Shown: positions 1 to 8,700 of the stretch, piece by piece | How positions within the stretch are numbered: the first letter of the stretch is position 1 | How the letters are laid out: every line of letters begins with the position of its first letter | Assembly: GCA_021799405.1 (NCBI GenBank) | Contig: JAJZAL010000092.1 | Location: 1-17,881, forward strand | Direction of reading: 5' to 3' | Length of the DNA stretch: 17,881 nt | Origin: Acidobacteriota bacterium | GTDB taxonomy: Bacteria > Acidobacteriota > Terriglobia > Terriglobales > Acidobacteriaceae | Translations under genes and position numbers: made by a program | The notes under the pieces: model-generated | The model's database searches: none | The model's input: the letters and a program-made list of their open reading frames with translations, nothing else | Told to the model about the DNA's origin: nothing

Positions 1-348
1 TTTCCATTTCAGAAGTATCTTCGCGAAGGCCGGATCGAGAGGCATTTCATCCTCGCTGTATTCCGTCTTCACGCGCCCGATTCTTCCATGCACGGTTCCC
101 CGCGTGATCATCAGTGTGCCCGCTTCAAAATCGAAGTCGGTCCACTTGAGCGCGAGGATTTCACTCACACGCAGTCCCAGGCACATGGCAATGATGACCA
201 TCGTGAGATACGGCTCTTCCAACAATCTGCAGAGTTGCTGAAATTCTTCTGGCGTAAGGATGACCTTCCTGCGCTTGCGCCGAGTGCCACCCTTGATTTC
301 AACGAGACTCAAAGGATTGCGCTGCGGGCAGAAGCAAAGGCAATTCAT
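1..348 (-). pseudogene. Truncated tyrosine recombinase (phage-type integrase) fragment
   Basis: The minus strand is open from about 417 to the left window edge. It encodes the first half of a tyrosine-recombinase catalytic domain. Visible landmarks are GLRVSEILALKWTDFD, which carries the first catalytic Arg, and the beta-hairpin VKTEYSEDEMPLD with its catalytic Lys. The remaining HxxR box and Tyr would lie beyond the edge. Family resemblance starts near QRNPLSLVEIKGG, about 12 residues after the only local ATG (348). The SAM-like core-binding domain of about 150 residues that normally precedes it is absent, and an in-frame TGA at 418-420 closes the frame. No Shine-Dalgarno sequence is seen before the ATG. 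I therefore read it as a 5'-truncated remnant, although a short functional ORF cannot be excluded. The family assignment is firm; the pseudogene status is inferred. Confidence 0.7.
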
Positions 349-393
349 GGAAATGTGCAGGCTTGTTAGCTTGATGACATTCCCCGGGGCGTC

Positions 394-421
394 AGTGTAG
401 CCGAGGCACGGCCAACGTCAA
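394..421 (-). promoter_or_regulatory. Candidate sigma70 promoter facing the integrase fragment
   Basis: On the minus strand TTGACG (416-421) and TACACT (394-399) are separated by 16 bp, close to the housekeeping consensus. Transcription would start near 387 and run into the integrase fragment. It may belong to whatever gene stood here before the truncation. Confidence 0.4.
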
Positions 422-561
422 GCCCGCGCCAGCGCGCCGTCGTTGGCGATCACAAGGCTTGACACGGTCTTTTACGCCTCGGCCCTTCTCTCCTACTTAT
501 CCGGAGAATGTCATAGATGGATCGCAAATAAATATCCGATCCGTGATATGCAAACACGACA
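422..561. other. Intergenic stretch, no gene seen
   Basis: Together with 349-421 this separates the integrase fragment from the SBBP gene. I see no recognisable protein in any frame, no tRNA and no strong repeat. The plus-strand frame that crosses it is a shadow of the large gene on the other strand. Confidence 0.5.
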
Positions 562-588
562 GCCGGGCCATAAAATTTCCAGCCCGAC
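562..588 (-). terminator. Palindromic hairpin after the SBBP gene
   Basis: It lies 9 bp after the stop codon. The outer arms GTCGGGC and GCCCGGC pair over 7 bp (one G-T), and the AAATTTT centre is flanked by further partial pairing. No T-tract follows, so it may be a Rho-assisted terminator or an RNA 3'-end stabiliser. Nearly the same 27-mer follows the FG-GAP gene at 5711-5737. Confidence 0.45.
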
Positions 589-597
589 TGCCATGTG

Positions 598-3500
598 TTA
601 TTGCACAGTTAAGGTAAACGTCGTGGTTTGCGTGATCGCGCTCGCTCCGGAGCCGGAGCTTGCGGTGACAGTCACCGTACTTGCGCCTGCGGGAGTTCCC
701 GGGTTTGTGACCGGCGGAGGGCTGCTGCTACTGCTGCCGCACGCGGTCACTCCCAGAATGGTCACCGTGCAAAGCAGGACAAATATCCATCCCAAACGCC
801 GCTTCTGGTATAGAAACGGAAACAGAAGGAAGCCAGCCGCCAATGCGCCTCCGGTCAAACCGGAAAGAGCCGCGGATACATGCCGCTTCTGCGCGCTCGG
901 CGCTGTCGTGGTGATGGTCATGGTTGTATTTGCCGCCGCCGTTCCATTCGGTGTGACAGCAGCGGGCGAGAAGCTGCAGGATGCTTCACTGGGCAATCCG
1001 GAGCATGCAAAGCTGACTGCGGAGTTGAAGCCGTTTACCGGTGTGACGGACAGACCAATCGTGCCGCTTTGCCCTGGGGCAATACTCAGGCTCGCGCCAC
1101 TGGCGGCCAAAGTAAAGCTGGGGTTCAGCACGACCTGGGTCGTCGCCTCCGCCTGCGATTTGGGGGCTTCGATGTTGCCGGCTTTGTCCGTGGCAATGCT
1201 GTAGAAGCTATAGCTGCCACCGGCAGTCGCAGTGTACGTCGCAGAGGTTGCGGTCGTCTGCGATTGCCAGATGGAATACGGTCCGCCATTCACAGCGACA
1301 TAAATGTCGTAGAACGCGATTCCGGATCCCGCGTCCGTGCCCGACCAGTTGACGGTAAAACTTCCGGAGGTTGTGGTGGCTGGTAGAGCCTGAACCGAAC
1401 TCGTCGGCGGAGTGACATCCAGCGTGTTCAACCATGTTGGCGTGTTGATCGGCGCATTGGCGTCGAAGACGACCGTGGCCGTATTGCTGATTACAGTTCC
1501 GGTGCTGTCGCCAGCCTTGGGTGCGACGCTGAAAATCACGCTGCCCTGTCCGGACACGCCGTCGGTATCGGGCGGCAGGAACCCAACCGTCGGATCGGTC
1601 GGGGGCAGGCCCGTGGAAGGATCAATGGAAGTAAACGTCCAGGTCAACAGGCCCGTCTGCGCATTCAAGCTGCCCTGGATGCGAACGGACAGGCTGGAAT
1701 TGATGCTGTACAGAGTGTTGTAGCTGTTGGTGCCAGACGGGACGCTGATAATGTTCGTGCCGAAAGTAAAGGCAGTCAACTGGACCGTGGTGAGATCGAC
1801 CTTGGTTGGATCGAGCTGGTCCGTAATGACCACCTGCGCGGCAGGAGCGGTTGCGGTCGGTTTATTTTCAAAGGAAACGTCGTAGGGCAGGGGCATCGAA
1901 CGGACATAGTAACTCGTCGAACCATCGCCCAGCGGCCCGTCCTTTTCATTGGGATCGATCGAACTAACGGCAGTCGGGCCGAAAATGGCGGATGGCTGAA
2001 GATTTGGCGGTAGTGGAGGAGGACTGCAACTGGATGCCTGCAAGGGACGGGTGTTAACGGATTGACGAAAATTTGAAGAATTAGATGGGCCGGCTGGGGG
2101 GGCCGGCACTGCAGCGGCTGACGCATTGTTCACTGGGCCCGTTATAGTCCCCGCGACGTATCCTAAAGAAAAAAAGATGTTTAAAAAGCTGGCAAAAGGT
2201 ACTGCTTGTTTTGCTGCACCAGCCTTCTGCCCAAGGTCATATCCGTTAAAGCTGACCATGCTGCACTCCTCTAGAGGTTGTAGCTTCACTCCCGCAGAGC
2301 TTCCAGGGGTCCATGGGATAGTGGATGTCAACGTCTGACCCATTGTGGGATGCGCCCTGGCATTGCCCCCCTGTCCGACGAAAAACGGCGGCGGCGGGAT
2401 TGTCGGGATCACGGGCGGAGTGAAACCCATCGTGTTCGCTTGCGAATAGAACAAGGAGGTTCCGAGACAATTGAGATAATAGGTATTGGTAGGGTTCTGC
2501 ACGCAACCTGGGGTATAGGTGCTGGTAACGCCATTGAATGCAGTCGTTGCATCGGCAACCGAGCCAAACCATGGCGGCTGCATGGTTGCGATGAGGGCTA
2601 TCTGGGGGGATGCGTTGGACGATGTAATCTGCAACGGGATTGTGGCCGTCCCGCCGGATACAAGATGGGGAATAAAAAGCTCGACATACATTGTATTTCC
2701 GACGGTTGCCGCCAATTGTTGGCTCTGTGCCTGCGTGTACCCGTTAATGCTGAAGGTGATGCCCGTTGGAATGGACACCCATACGGGGATGACGTAAGCA
2801 TCCTGGGTCCCGGAATTGGTGACGTTGATGTAGAACGACGTTGATACCCCGATCCGAATGGCGGAACGCCCCACGATCTCCACCGATAGATTCGGCTGCC
2901 CGCCACTCTGCACTGTCACTGTGTTGGCCGCAGTCAGCGTGCTGCCGCCATTCGGGTTGGTGACGACAATGCTGTAACTGCCCGTGACCGCCCCGTTCAG
3001 CGCAAAGGAGCAATTCATCGATGTCCCGGCGCTGTTGACATAGACAGACGCAGCGTCGATGACCGTCGAACCCTGCACCAGTTCGCAGGTTGCGCCCTGC
3101 TCGATGCCGGAACCATCCACTGTAAGCGTGCTGTCTCCCGTATTGCCGAAAACCGTCGATCCGACAACCGAGATTGTCCCAGAGCCGAGTTCGCTGAAGA
3201 ACCAATTGCTGCCATCGAGCTTTCCCTGGGCCAGCGTGGATTGGAAGGCATCGGCGGTAACCGGAAAGTTGTTGGAGTTGGTTGCGCCCGCAACATAAAT
3301 ATTGTTTCCCGCATCGAGAGCAAAGGCATTCAGGCTGTCAGTGGAGTTGCCCCCGAAATAGGTGGAATACAGCGCCTGCGCGCCGTTCGGATTCATCTGT
3401 GTGATAAATCCGTTTTGCTGACCCGCGAGCGTGGGTTGATACGGCGTTCCAGCGATCGGGAAGTTGGACGCCTGGGTAGACCCGGCCACCCATGGATTGC

Positions 3501-5577
3501 CTGCTGCATCCATAACGACCTTGGCAGGAAACGTCAGCCCAGGACTACCACCCAGGTAAGTGCCCCATAACATTTTCATTCCGTTCGAGCTGAATTTCAC
3601 AAGAAATGTTACCCAAGCGCCAGAGCCGCTGCCCGGAAATGTCGTTAGCAGGGCGCCCTTCGTTACCGGAAACTTGTCGGACGCCGTCACTCCCAATACA
3701 TATAAATTCCCGGATGAGTCAAAGGACAGTTTCCATCCAAACTCCGAACACGCAGCTTCAGATGCCGCCTCCGTCTGGCCACTGAGATAGCTGGAGTATG
3801 ACAAATTCTGAAGATTGGAGGAGAGTTCCCCATAATTTGCTGCGGAGTTCAGCGGCACTGCCCCCGAATTGCATCCTGCACTCAGCGCGTTTACAGTGGG
3901 CTGTTGCGCATTTGCCGTGGTTGGAAGGTTGTTGGTATATCCCTGGCCGGTAAACCAAACATTTCCGTTTGCGTCCAGGGCTATCCCTACAATCTTGTTT
4001 CCAGTAAAGACATTGTTTGTCTGGGGTGTATCGGTACCGAAATATGTGGCTGCCATCAGAGGGCTGGCGGAGGATTGCGTGAAATTGAAGATTGCAACAA
4101 ACCCATTGTTGCCGCCGCTGGCTGCCAGCGTCGTTTTGTATACGCCGGTCGTCGTTGGTAGGCCAGGACCAGAATAGCCACCCAGGTAGATATTGTTTTT
4201 ACTGTCGGAAATAACCTGATAGCCGCGCGATATCCCACCTGCGGCAGTGGGGCCGTAGTAGGTAGAGTATTTCAGCGTCGTTCCATTCGGGCTTAACTCC
4301 GAAAGAAACGCCGTCTTCCCTCCGGGTGACAGCGCCGACTGGATAGGGTTAGCCGTCGTTGGATAATCGGAAGAATTCGTATATCCGGTAACGAAAGCGT
4401 CGTTGTTGGAATCGAGCGCGATAGAATATCCATAATCATTGACGGAGCCGCCGATGAATGTGGAATACAGCAACGCCCCAGACGGGGAGAATTTCGCGAC
4501 CACCACGTTACGCACATAGGTTCCAATATTTTTGCGCGTTGTTTGATATGCATTGGCGGAAATAGGGAAATTTTGCGAGGCTGAAAAGCCCACGATATAA
4601 CTGTTGCCCGCTTTATCCAAGGCGATGTCCAGTGCTTCATCATCATGCACGCCTCCGACATATGTGGAATACAAAAGACTGATTGTTGGGTCGATGATGA
4701 ACGCTTTTGTCTTGTCATAGCTGGCGAATTGAAAACCGATCGTGTTGTCGGCATGGAGAACGTACTTCCCCCCGATCATCTTCTTTCCATTCGCAACGTT
4801 CTGATACAGCATTGGCATGTGAAGAATCGCTTCGTTCCCGCTGCCAATGCACAATGCTCCCCCAGATGTTATTCGCGTGGAAGTTTCTCCATCCATCCGG
4901 AAGCGAATTTTTTCCGCATCGGCTCCCGGGGCGACCACAAAGTCGTATTCCAGTTTCCCATTGTGGCTGTAGAACACCAGGTCGATGCCCGGATAGAGAT
5001 TGTGATACTTGACACGGGCATAGGTTTTCAGGCCGCGAATCCAGCGGCTTTGATCCTTGCCGAGAAAGTAGTTCACCGTGCCGGTCTGCTCCTCCAGCGG
5101 CTCCAGGGTCACGTCAGGGTTCGCGCCAAGAAAGCGAAGGTGCTGTTCCTGAATCGTAAATCTCACGGCTTGTTTTTTGGGTTGGAATGACCCCTCTGAA
5201 GCACGCGCGGCAGTGTCCATCTGTCTACTGGAGGTTGCCGATCCAGGAATAGGATCGGCAACACGTACTGTCATGCCGTCTCGGTTCAGCAAAACTTGCA
5301 GGTTGCCTGCTCGAGCGACGAATAAACTGTCCGCCGGCGCCTGTCCATGATTTTGCGTAAACAGCACGGGAATCGCAGGGTTCCCGGCGCGTTTGAACGG
5401 CAGTAAGCGAGGCGGCCTTACAGAGTCACTCAACCGGCCGCGGACTGCCTTTGTATTCATCCTGGGGGCGCTTTCCGCGCAGACCGATCGGGCAGAGAAA
5501 ACGGAGAGGGCGAAAATCATCTGTGTGACACAATACGCAAAGACGAGCGAGCGGACAAATCGGTCAAGGCGGCGCAT
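598..5577 (-). CDS. Giant exported SBBP beta-propeller protein with DUF7948, DUF7619-like and C-terminal split-Ig tail
   Basis: The product is 1659 residues. The ATG at 5577 has GGAG about 10 bases upstream, and a signal-peptide-like hydrophobic segment covers residues 10-33. Domains in order:
- DUF7948-type region, about 70-298 (FTQNHGQ; later NLYPGIDLVFY).
- Seven SBBP units, about 300-795, each marked by an LYSTYxGG-like strand and an FPxT turn, which fits one seven-bladed propeller.
- TIG/IPT-like domain, 800-890.
- CARDB-like domain, 895-1000.
- A Pro-rich linker with four Cys, 1000-1205, unrecognised.
- DUF7619-like domain opening with SIDPNEKDGP, 1206-1390.
- Fibronectin/Ig-like domain, 1391-1480.
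- A C-terminal Ig, hydrophobic hairpin, Cys and beta-strand module, 1485-1659.
No catalytic motif is seen, so the likely role is surface binding or adhesion. A near-perfect -35 (TTGACA, 5622-5627) with a weak -10 lies upstream, as does the 33-bp element at 5668-5700. Confidence 0.9.
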   Translation of the reverse strand: MRRLDRFVRSLVFAYCVTQMIFALSVFSARSVCAESAPRMNTKAVRGRLSDSVRPPRLLPFKRAGNPAIPVLFTQNHGQAPADSLFVARAGNLQVLLNRDGMTVRVADPIPGSATSSRQMDTAARASEGSFQPKKQAVRFTIQEQHLRFLGANPDVTLEPLEEQTGTVNYFLGKDQSRWIRGLKTYARVKYHNLYPGIDLVFYSHNGKLEYDFVVAPGADAEKIRFRMDGETSTRITSGGALCIGSGNEAILHMPMLYQNVANGKKMIGGKYVLHADNTIGFQFASYDKTKAFIIDPTISLLYSTYVGGVHDDEALDIALDKAGNSYIVGFSASQNFPISANAYQTTRKNIGTYVRNVVVAKFSPSGALLYSTFIGGSVNDYGYSIALDSNNDAFVTGYTNSSDYPTTANPIQSALSPGGKTAFLSELSPNGTTLKYSTYYGPTAAGGISRGYQVISDSKNNIYLGGYSGPGLPTTTGVYKTTLAASGGNNGFVAIFNFTQSSASPLMAATYFGTDTPQTNNVFTGNKIVGIALDANGNVWFTGQGYTNNLPTTANAQQPTVNALSAGCNSGAVPLNSAANYGELSSNLQNLSYSSYLSGQTEAASEAACSEFGWKLSFDSSGNLYVLGVTASDKFPVTKGALLTTFPGSGSGAWVTFLVKFSSNGMKMLWGTYLGGSPGLTFPAKVVMDAAGNPWVAGSTQASNFPIAGTPYQPTLAGQQNGFITQMNPNGAQALYSTYFGGNSTDSLNAFALDAGNNIYVAGATNSNNFPVTADAFQSTLAQGKLDGSNWFFSELGSGTISVVGSTVFGNTGDSTLTVDGSGIEQGATCELVQGSTVIDAASVYVNSAGTSMNCSFALNGAVTGSYSIVVTNPNGGSTLTAANTVTVQSGGQPNLSVEIVGRSAIRIGVSTSFYINVTNSGTQDAYVIPVWVSIPTGITFSINGYTQAQSQQLAATVGNTMYVELFIPHLVSGGTATIPLQITSSNASPQIALIATMQPPWFGSVADATTAFNGVTSTYTPGCVQNPTNTYYLNCLGTSLFYSQANTMGFTPPVIPTIPPPPFFVGQGGNARAHPTMGQTLTSTIPWTPGSSAGVKLQPLEECSMVSFNGYDLGQKAGAAKQAVPFASFLNIFFSLGYVAGTITGPVNNASAAAVPAPPAGPSNSSNFRQSVNTRPLQASSCSPPPLPPNLQPSAIFGPTAVSSIDPNEKDGPLGDGSTSYYVRSMPLPYDVSFENKPTATAPAAQVVITDQLDPTKVDLTTVQLTAFTFGTNIISVPSGTNSYNTLYSINSSLSVRIQGSLNAQTGLLTWTFTSIDPSTGLPPTDPTVGFLPPDTDGVSGQGSVIFSVAPKAGDSTGTVISNTATVVFDANAPINTPTWLNTLDVTPPTSSVQALPATTTSGSFTVNWSGTDAGSGIAFYDIYVAVNGGPYSIWQSQTTATSATYTATAGGSYSFYSIATDKAGNIEAPKSQAEATTQVVLNPSFTLAASGASLSIAPGQSGTIGLSVTPVNGFNSAVSFACSGLPSEASCSFSPAAVTPNGTAAANTTMTITTTAPSAQKRHVSAALSGLTGGALAAGFLLFPFLYQKRRLGWIFVLLCTVTILGVTACGSSSSSPPPVTNPGTPAGASTVTVTASSGSGASAITQTTTFTLTVQ
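601..1125 (-). repeat. Paralogous C-terminal module, copy 1 (SBBP protein)
   Basis: This encodes residues 1485-1659. An Ig-like unit (SLSIAPGQSGTIGLSVTPVN) is followed by a hydrophobic stretch, the basic patch QKRR, a second hydrophobic stretch ending in VTACG, a Ser/Pro linker and the closing strands TVTVTASSGSGASAITQ. It matches 5751-6260 residue for residue over most of its length, and the DNA is still closely similar in the last 100 bp. The homology continues past the stop codon into the hairpin. Confidence 0.85.
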
Positions 5578-5667
5578 AAAAGAGTCTCCAAAAGAAGCAG
5601 CTATTGTCCATCCGGCATCGCTGTCAAGGCATCACGGCTTGGAAGCGTACAAAGATGGCCATATATT

Positions 5668-5700
5668 CTGTAGTGTCGCTTTCCGCAAAAACATCACAGG
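5668..5700 (-). promoter_or_regulatory. 33-bp conserved upstream element, copy 1
   Basis: It lies 90 bp upstream of the SBBP start. Plus-strand landmarks are CTGTAGTGTCG at the left and AAAAACATCAC at the right. It matches 11522-11554 at 29 of 33 positions, and three of the four differences are C/T. Read on the minus strand it runs GTGATGTTTTT, then a variable core, then CGACACTACAG. It could be a promoter or operator, or a small dispersed repeat. Confidence 0.5.
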
Positions 5701-5710
5701 AAATTGTTGC

Positions 5711-5737
5711 GCCGGGCCAGAAAATTTCCAGCCCGGC
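5711..5737 (-). terminator. Palindromic hairpin after the FG-GAP gene
   Basis: It lies 10 bp after the stop codon. A perfect 7-bp GCCGGGC/GCCCGGC stem extends to 10 bp through two G-T pairs and a G-C pair, leaving an AAATTTT loop. No T-tract follows. It is nearly identical to the hairpin at 562-588. Confidence 0.5.
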
Positions 5738-5747
5738 TGTGGTGTGT

Positions 5748-8700
5748 TTATTGCACGGTCAAGGTAAGCGTGGCGGTCTGCGTGATCGCGCTCGCGCCGG
5801 AGCCAGAACTCGCGGTGACCGTCACCGTACTGTTGCCAGCGGGAGTGCCAGTGTTGCCGGGCGGCTTCGTAGCCCCTCCGCCGCCGCAGCCGATGGCCAT
5901 GCCGCCGATACCCAGCAGCAGCGTGAGGCAGAGAAACACGGGCAGGCGTTTCCTTTTGCGGAAGAAGAACAGGGCGAACGCCAGCGTCACTCCGCCGCCC
6001 GCAAATGGCCACGTCATCCGGTTTTCACTGGTCGCAGCCGTGGTGACAATGGTCATTGTGGTGGTGACCGCAGTCGTACCGCTGGGCGTTACCGTTGCGG
6101 GCGAGAAGCTGCAGGTCGCCTCCGCAGGCAGGCCCGAGCAGGCAAAGCTGACGGCGGCATTGAAGCCGTTGACCGGCGTCACCGCAAGACCCACGGTACC
6201 GCTTTGACCGGGAGTGATCGAAAGACTGCTTGCCTTTGCCGCGAGCGTAAAGGTCGGCGCTGCGTCGATCGTTTCTGTAATTGCCGCAGAAACGGACGCA
6301 GCAAAGTTTGTGTCTCCGGGATAGTGCGCCGTGATCGAGTGTGTTCCCACGCTCAATGTACTGGTGGAGTAGGTCGCCACACCGGAGCCGTTCAGCGTTC
6401 CCGTGCCTAGCATAGTGGCGCCATCCATAAAAGTGATGGTCCCCGTCGGCGCGGTTGTGCTGCCGGAGGGGCCCGCTACTGTTGCGGTGAAGGTCACATT
6501 TTGCCCGGCGTTTGCCGTGGCTGCGGAAGTAGCCAGCATGGTGGTTGTGGCTGCGGCGACCGGCTGCGCATTCACCACCAATGTCACCGCGGACGATGTG
6601 CTGCCGGAATAATTGGTGTCTCCGCTATACACGGCAGTCACTGGATAACTGCCCGTGGACAGGCTGGACGTTGTATAGGTCGCGGCCCCGCTGGAGTCCA
6701 GCGTGCCAGTGCCAAGCTGCGTGCTCCCGTTCATAAAGTTGATCGTCCCTGTCGGCTCCGTGCTGCCGGACGAGGCCGTTACCTGCGCTGTGAAAGTGAC
6801 GGTCTGGCCAGCGACGGCCGGGTTCGGACTGACCGAGAGTGCTGTCGTTGTCGCGGGCAGCGTCGAGAGCATCTTGCCGCTGTACTGGTTCACAAAAACG
6901 TCCAAACTGGCATGGCTGTTCCCCGATGTCAGTAGCAGATCCGGTCGGCCATCCCCATTCACGTCCGCTGCGGCCACGGACTGTGAGTTTATCCCCATTT
7001 GCAGACTGTTCCCGGTCGGGAAGGTCCCATCGCCTTTGCCATAGAGTATCTGTGTGTAAAAGAATGGAGGATTGTCGTCCCCCACAACCACATCCGGGAT
7101 GCCATCCTGGTTCATGTCGGCAACAGCCAGGTTGCTATACCCTGGATCATTCAATGGGGAGCTGGTCGCCGTTTGGAATGTTCCATTCCCATTGCCCAGC
7201 AGAACGTTCAGGGTCCCATGAGGGCCAAACGGATTGGTGGAAGTGACCGTTGCATTGTCTTGGCTGGCCACAACCAGGTCGAGTTTGCCGTCTTTGTTCA
7301 CGTCCGCGGCCACAATTGGCCCAGGAAACATATTGGCCGTGTAGCTGACTGGCTTGGCGAACGTGCCGTTGCCTTGATTCAGGTACACCAGCACAGAACC
7401 CGGCGTATTGTAGGCCCCTTGCTGCGTGCTTGTTATGGCAAAATCCAGCTTGCCGTCGCCGTTGAAGTCGCCAGCCGTAATCCCATACGCTTGCGGTGGC
7501 GCGTCCACCTGCACCGGGGCCTGGAGCGTGCCGTCCCCGTTGCCCAGCAGCAAGTAGACCGCACCAGCGCTGGTGGTATAGGGTGTTTCTGTCACCATTA
7601 CGTCGGGCTTCCCGTCCCCGTTGAAATCGCCGACAACAAAGTCGCCGAATTTACCACTTGGCAAGGGGGTGCTCGTTACCGTCTGGAAAGTGCCGTCGCC
7701 ATTTCCAAGAGCGACGCTAATACCATAACTTGAGCTAGAAGTAGAATAGGCATAAAAAACAGCATCCAGTTTCGTGTCTCCGTTCATGTCCGCCGCCAAC
7801 AAGGCCAGGGGAGCGTCGCCCTTGATCGTCGGCCCTTGCGTAAAGTTGCCTTGCCCGTCGCCCGCCAGCAGAACCATCCCCTGGATGTTGTTGTTGCTCT
7901 CCACATCGGTAAGGATGTCGGGTTTTCCGTCCCCGTTGAAGTCCCCCACCGCAAACGCCGGCGCAATCGGATTCAGGCCGCTATAGGCGACATTTTGATA
8001 ACCTGGCGCTCCGGCAAAGGTGCCATCGCCACGGCCCATCAGGAACTGGAAGACGCCATTGGTGTTGCTCCCAGCCGAATACACGCCGTTGTCCCCTGAG
8101 CCGATAATCAGGTCGAGGTTGCCATCCCCATCGATGTCTTCTGTGGCCATGTGCCCGGAATTGGGGATGTTGACATACGAATTGCCCGTGGTGAAGGTGC
8201 CATTTCCATTGCCCAGAAACACCATGACCTCACCCTCAGCGCCTTGACCCACACTCGTTGATGGAAGGTTCATGGCAACGTCGAGCTTGCCGTCATTGTT
8301 GAAGTCGCCAACAACTGGGACACCGCCGCTGCTTGCAGAAAGATTAATGGGCAGCGTGAATGCGGACGCGGCGAAGGTGCCATCGCCATTGCCCAGCAGG
8401 ATTTCGCCGTCGCCCATCACCAGGTCTTTTTTTCCGTCCCCGTTGAAGTCCCCTGTTGCCACAGCCGACAGGTTGGCGGTCAGCAAAGGATTTGTGCTTC
8501 CGGCATTGATCGCGGTTTTGAAAGTCCCGTCTCCGTTGCCCAAAAGCACCTTAATGTTGTTAGGCGGGAAGCCTGAGTTTGGGACAATTAGATCCAGTTT
8601 GCCGTCTCCGTTCACATCGTCGATGGCAACCCCTATCGGACCGTTTCCTGCTGCATATTCCACCGGATTGGCGAAGGTGCCATTGGCCTGACCGAGAAAA

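Noticed and set aside
443..1204. Plus-strand open frames opposite the SBBP gene, such as one of 253 codons, and similar long ones at 5604-6410, 6999-7733 and 14119-15171
   Set aside because: They have no recognisable domains and low-complexity Ala/Arg/Val content. They mirror high-GC third positions of well-supported minus-strand genes.
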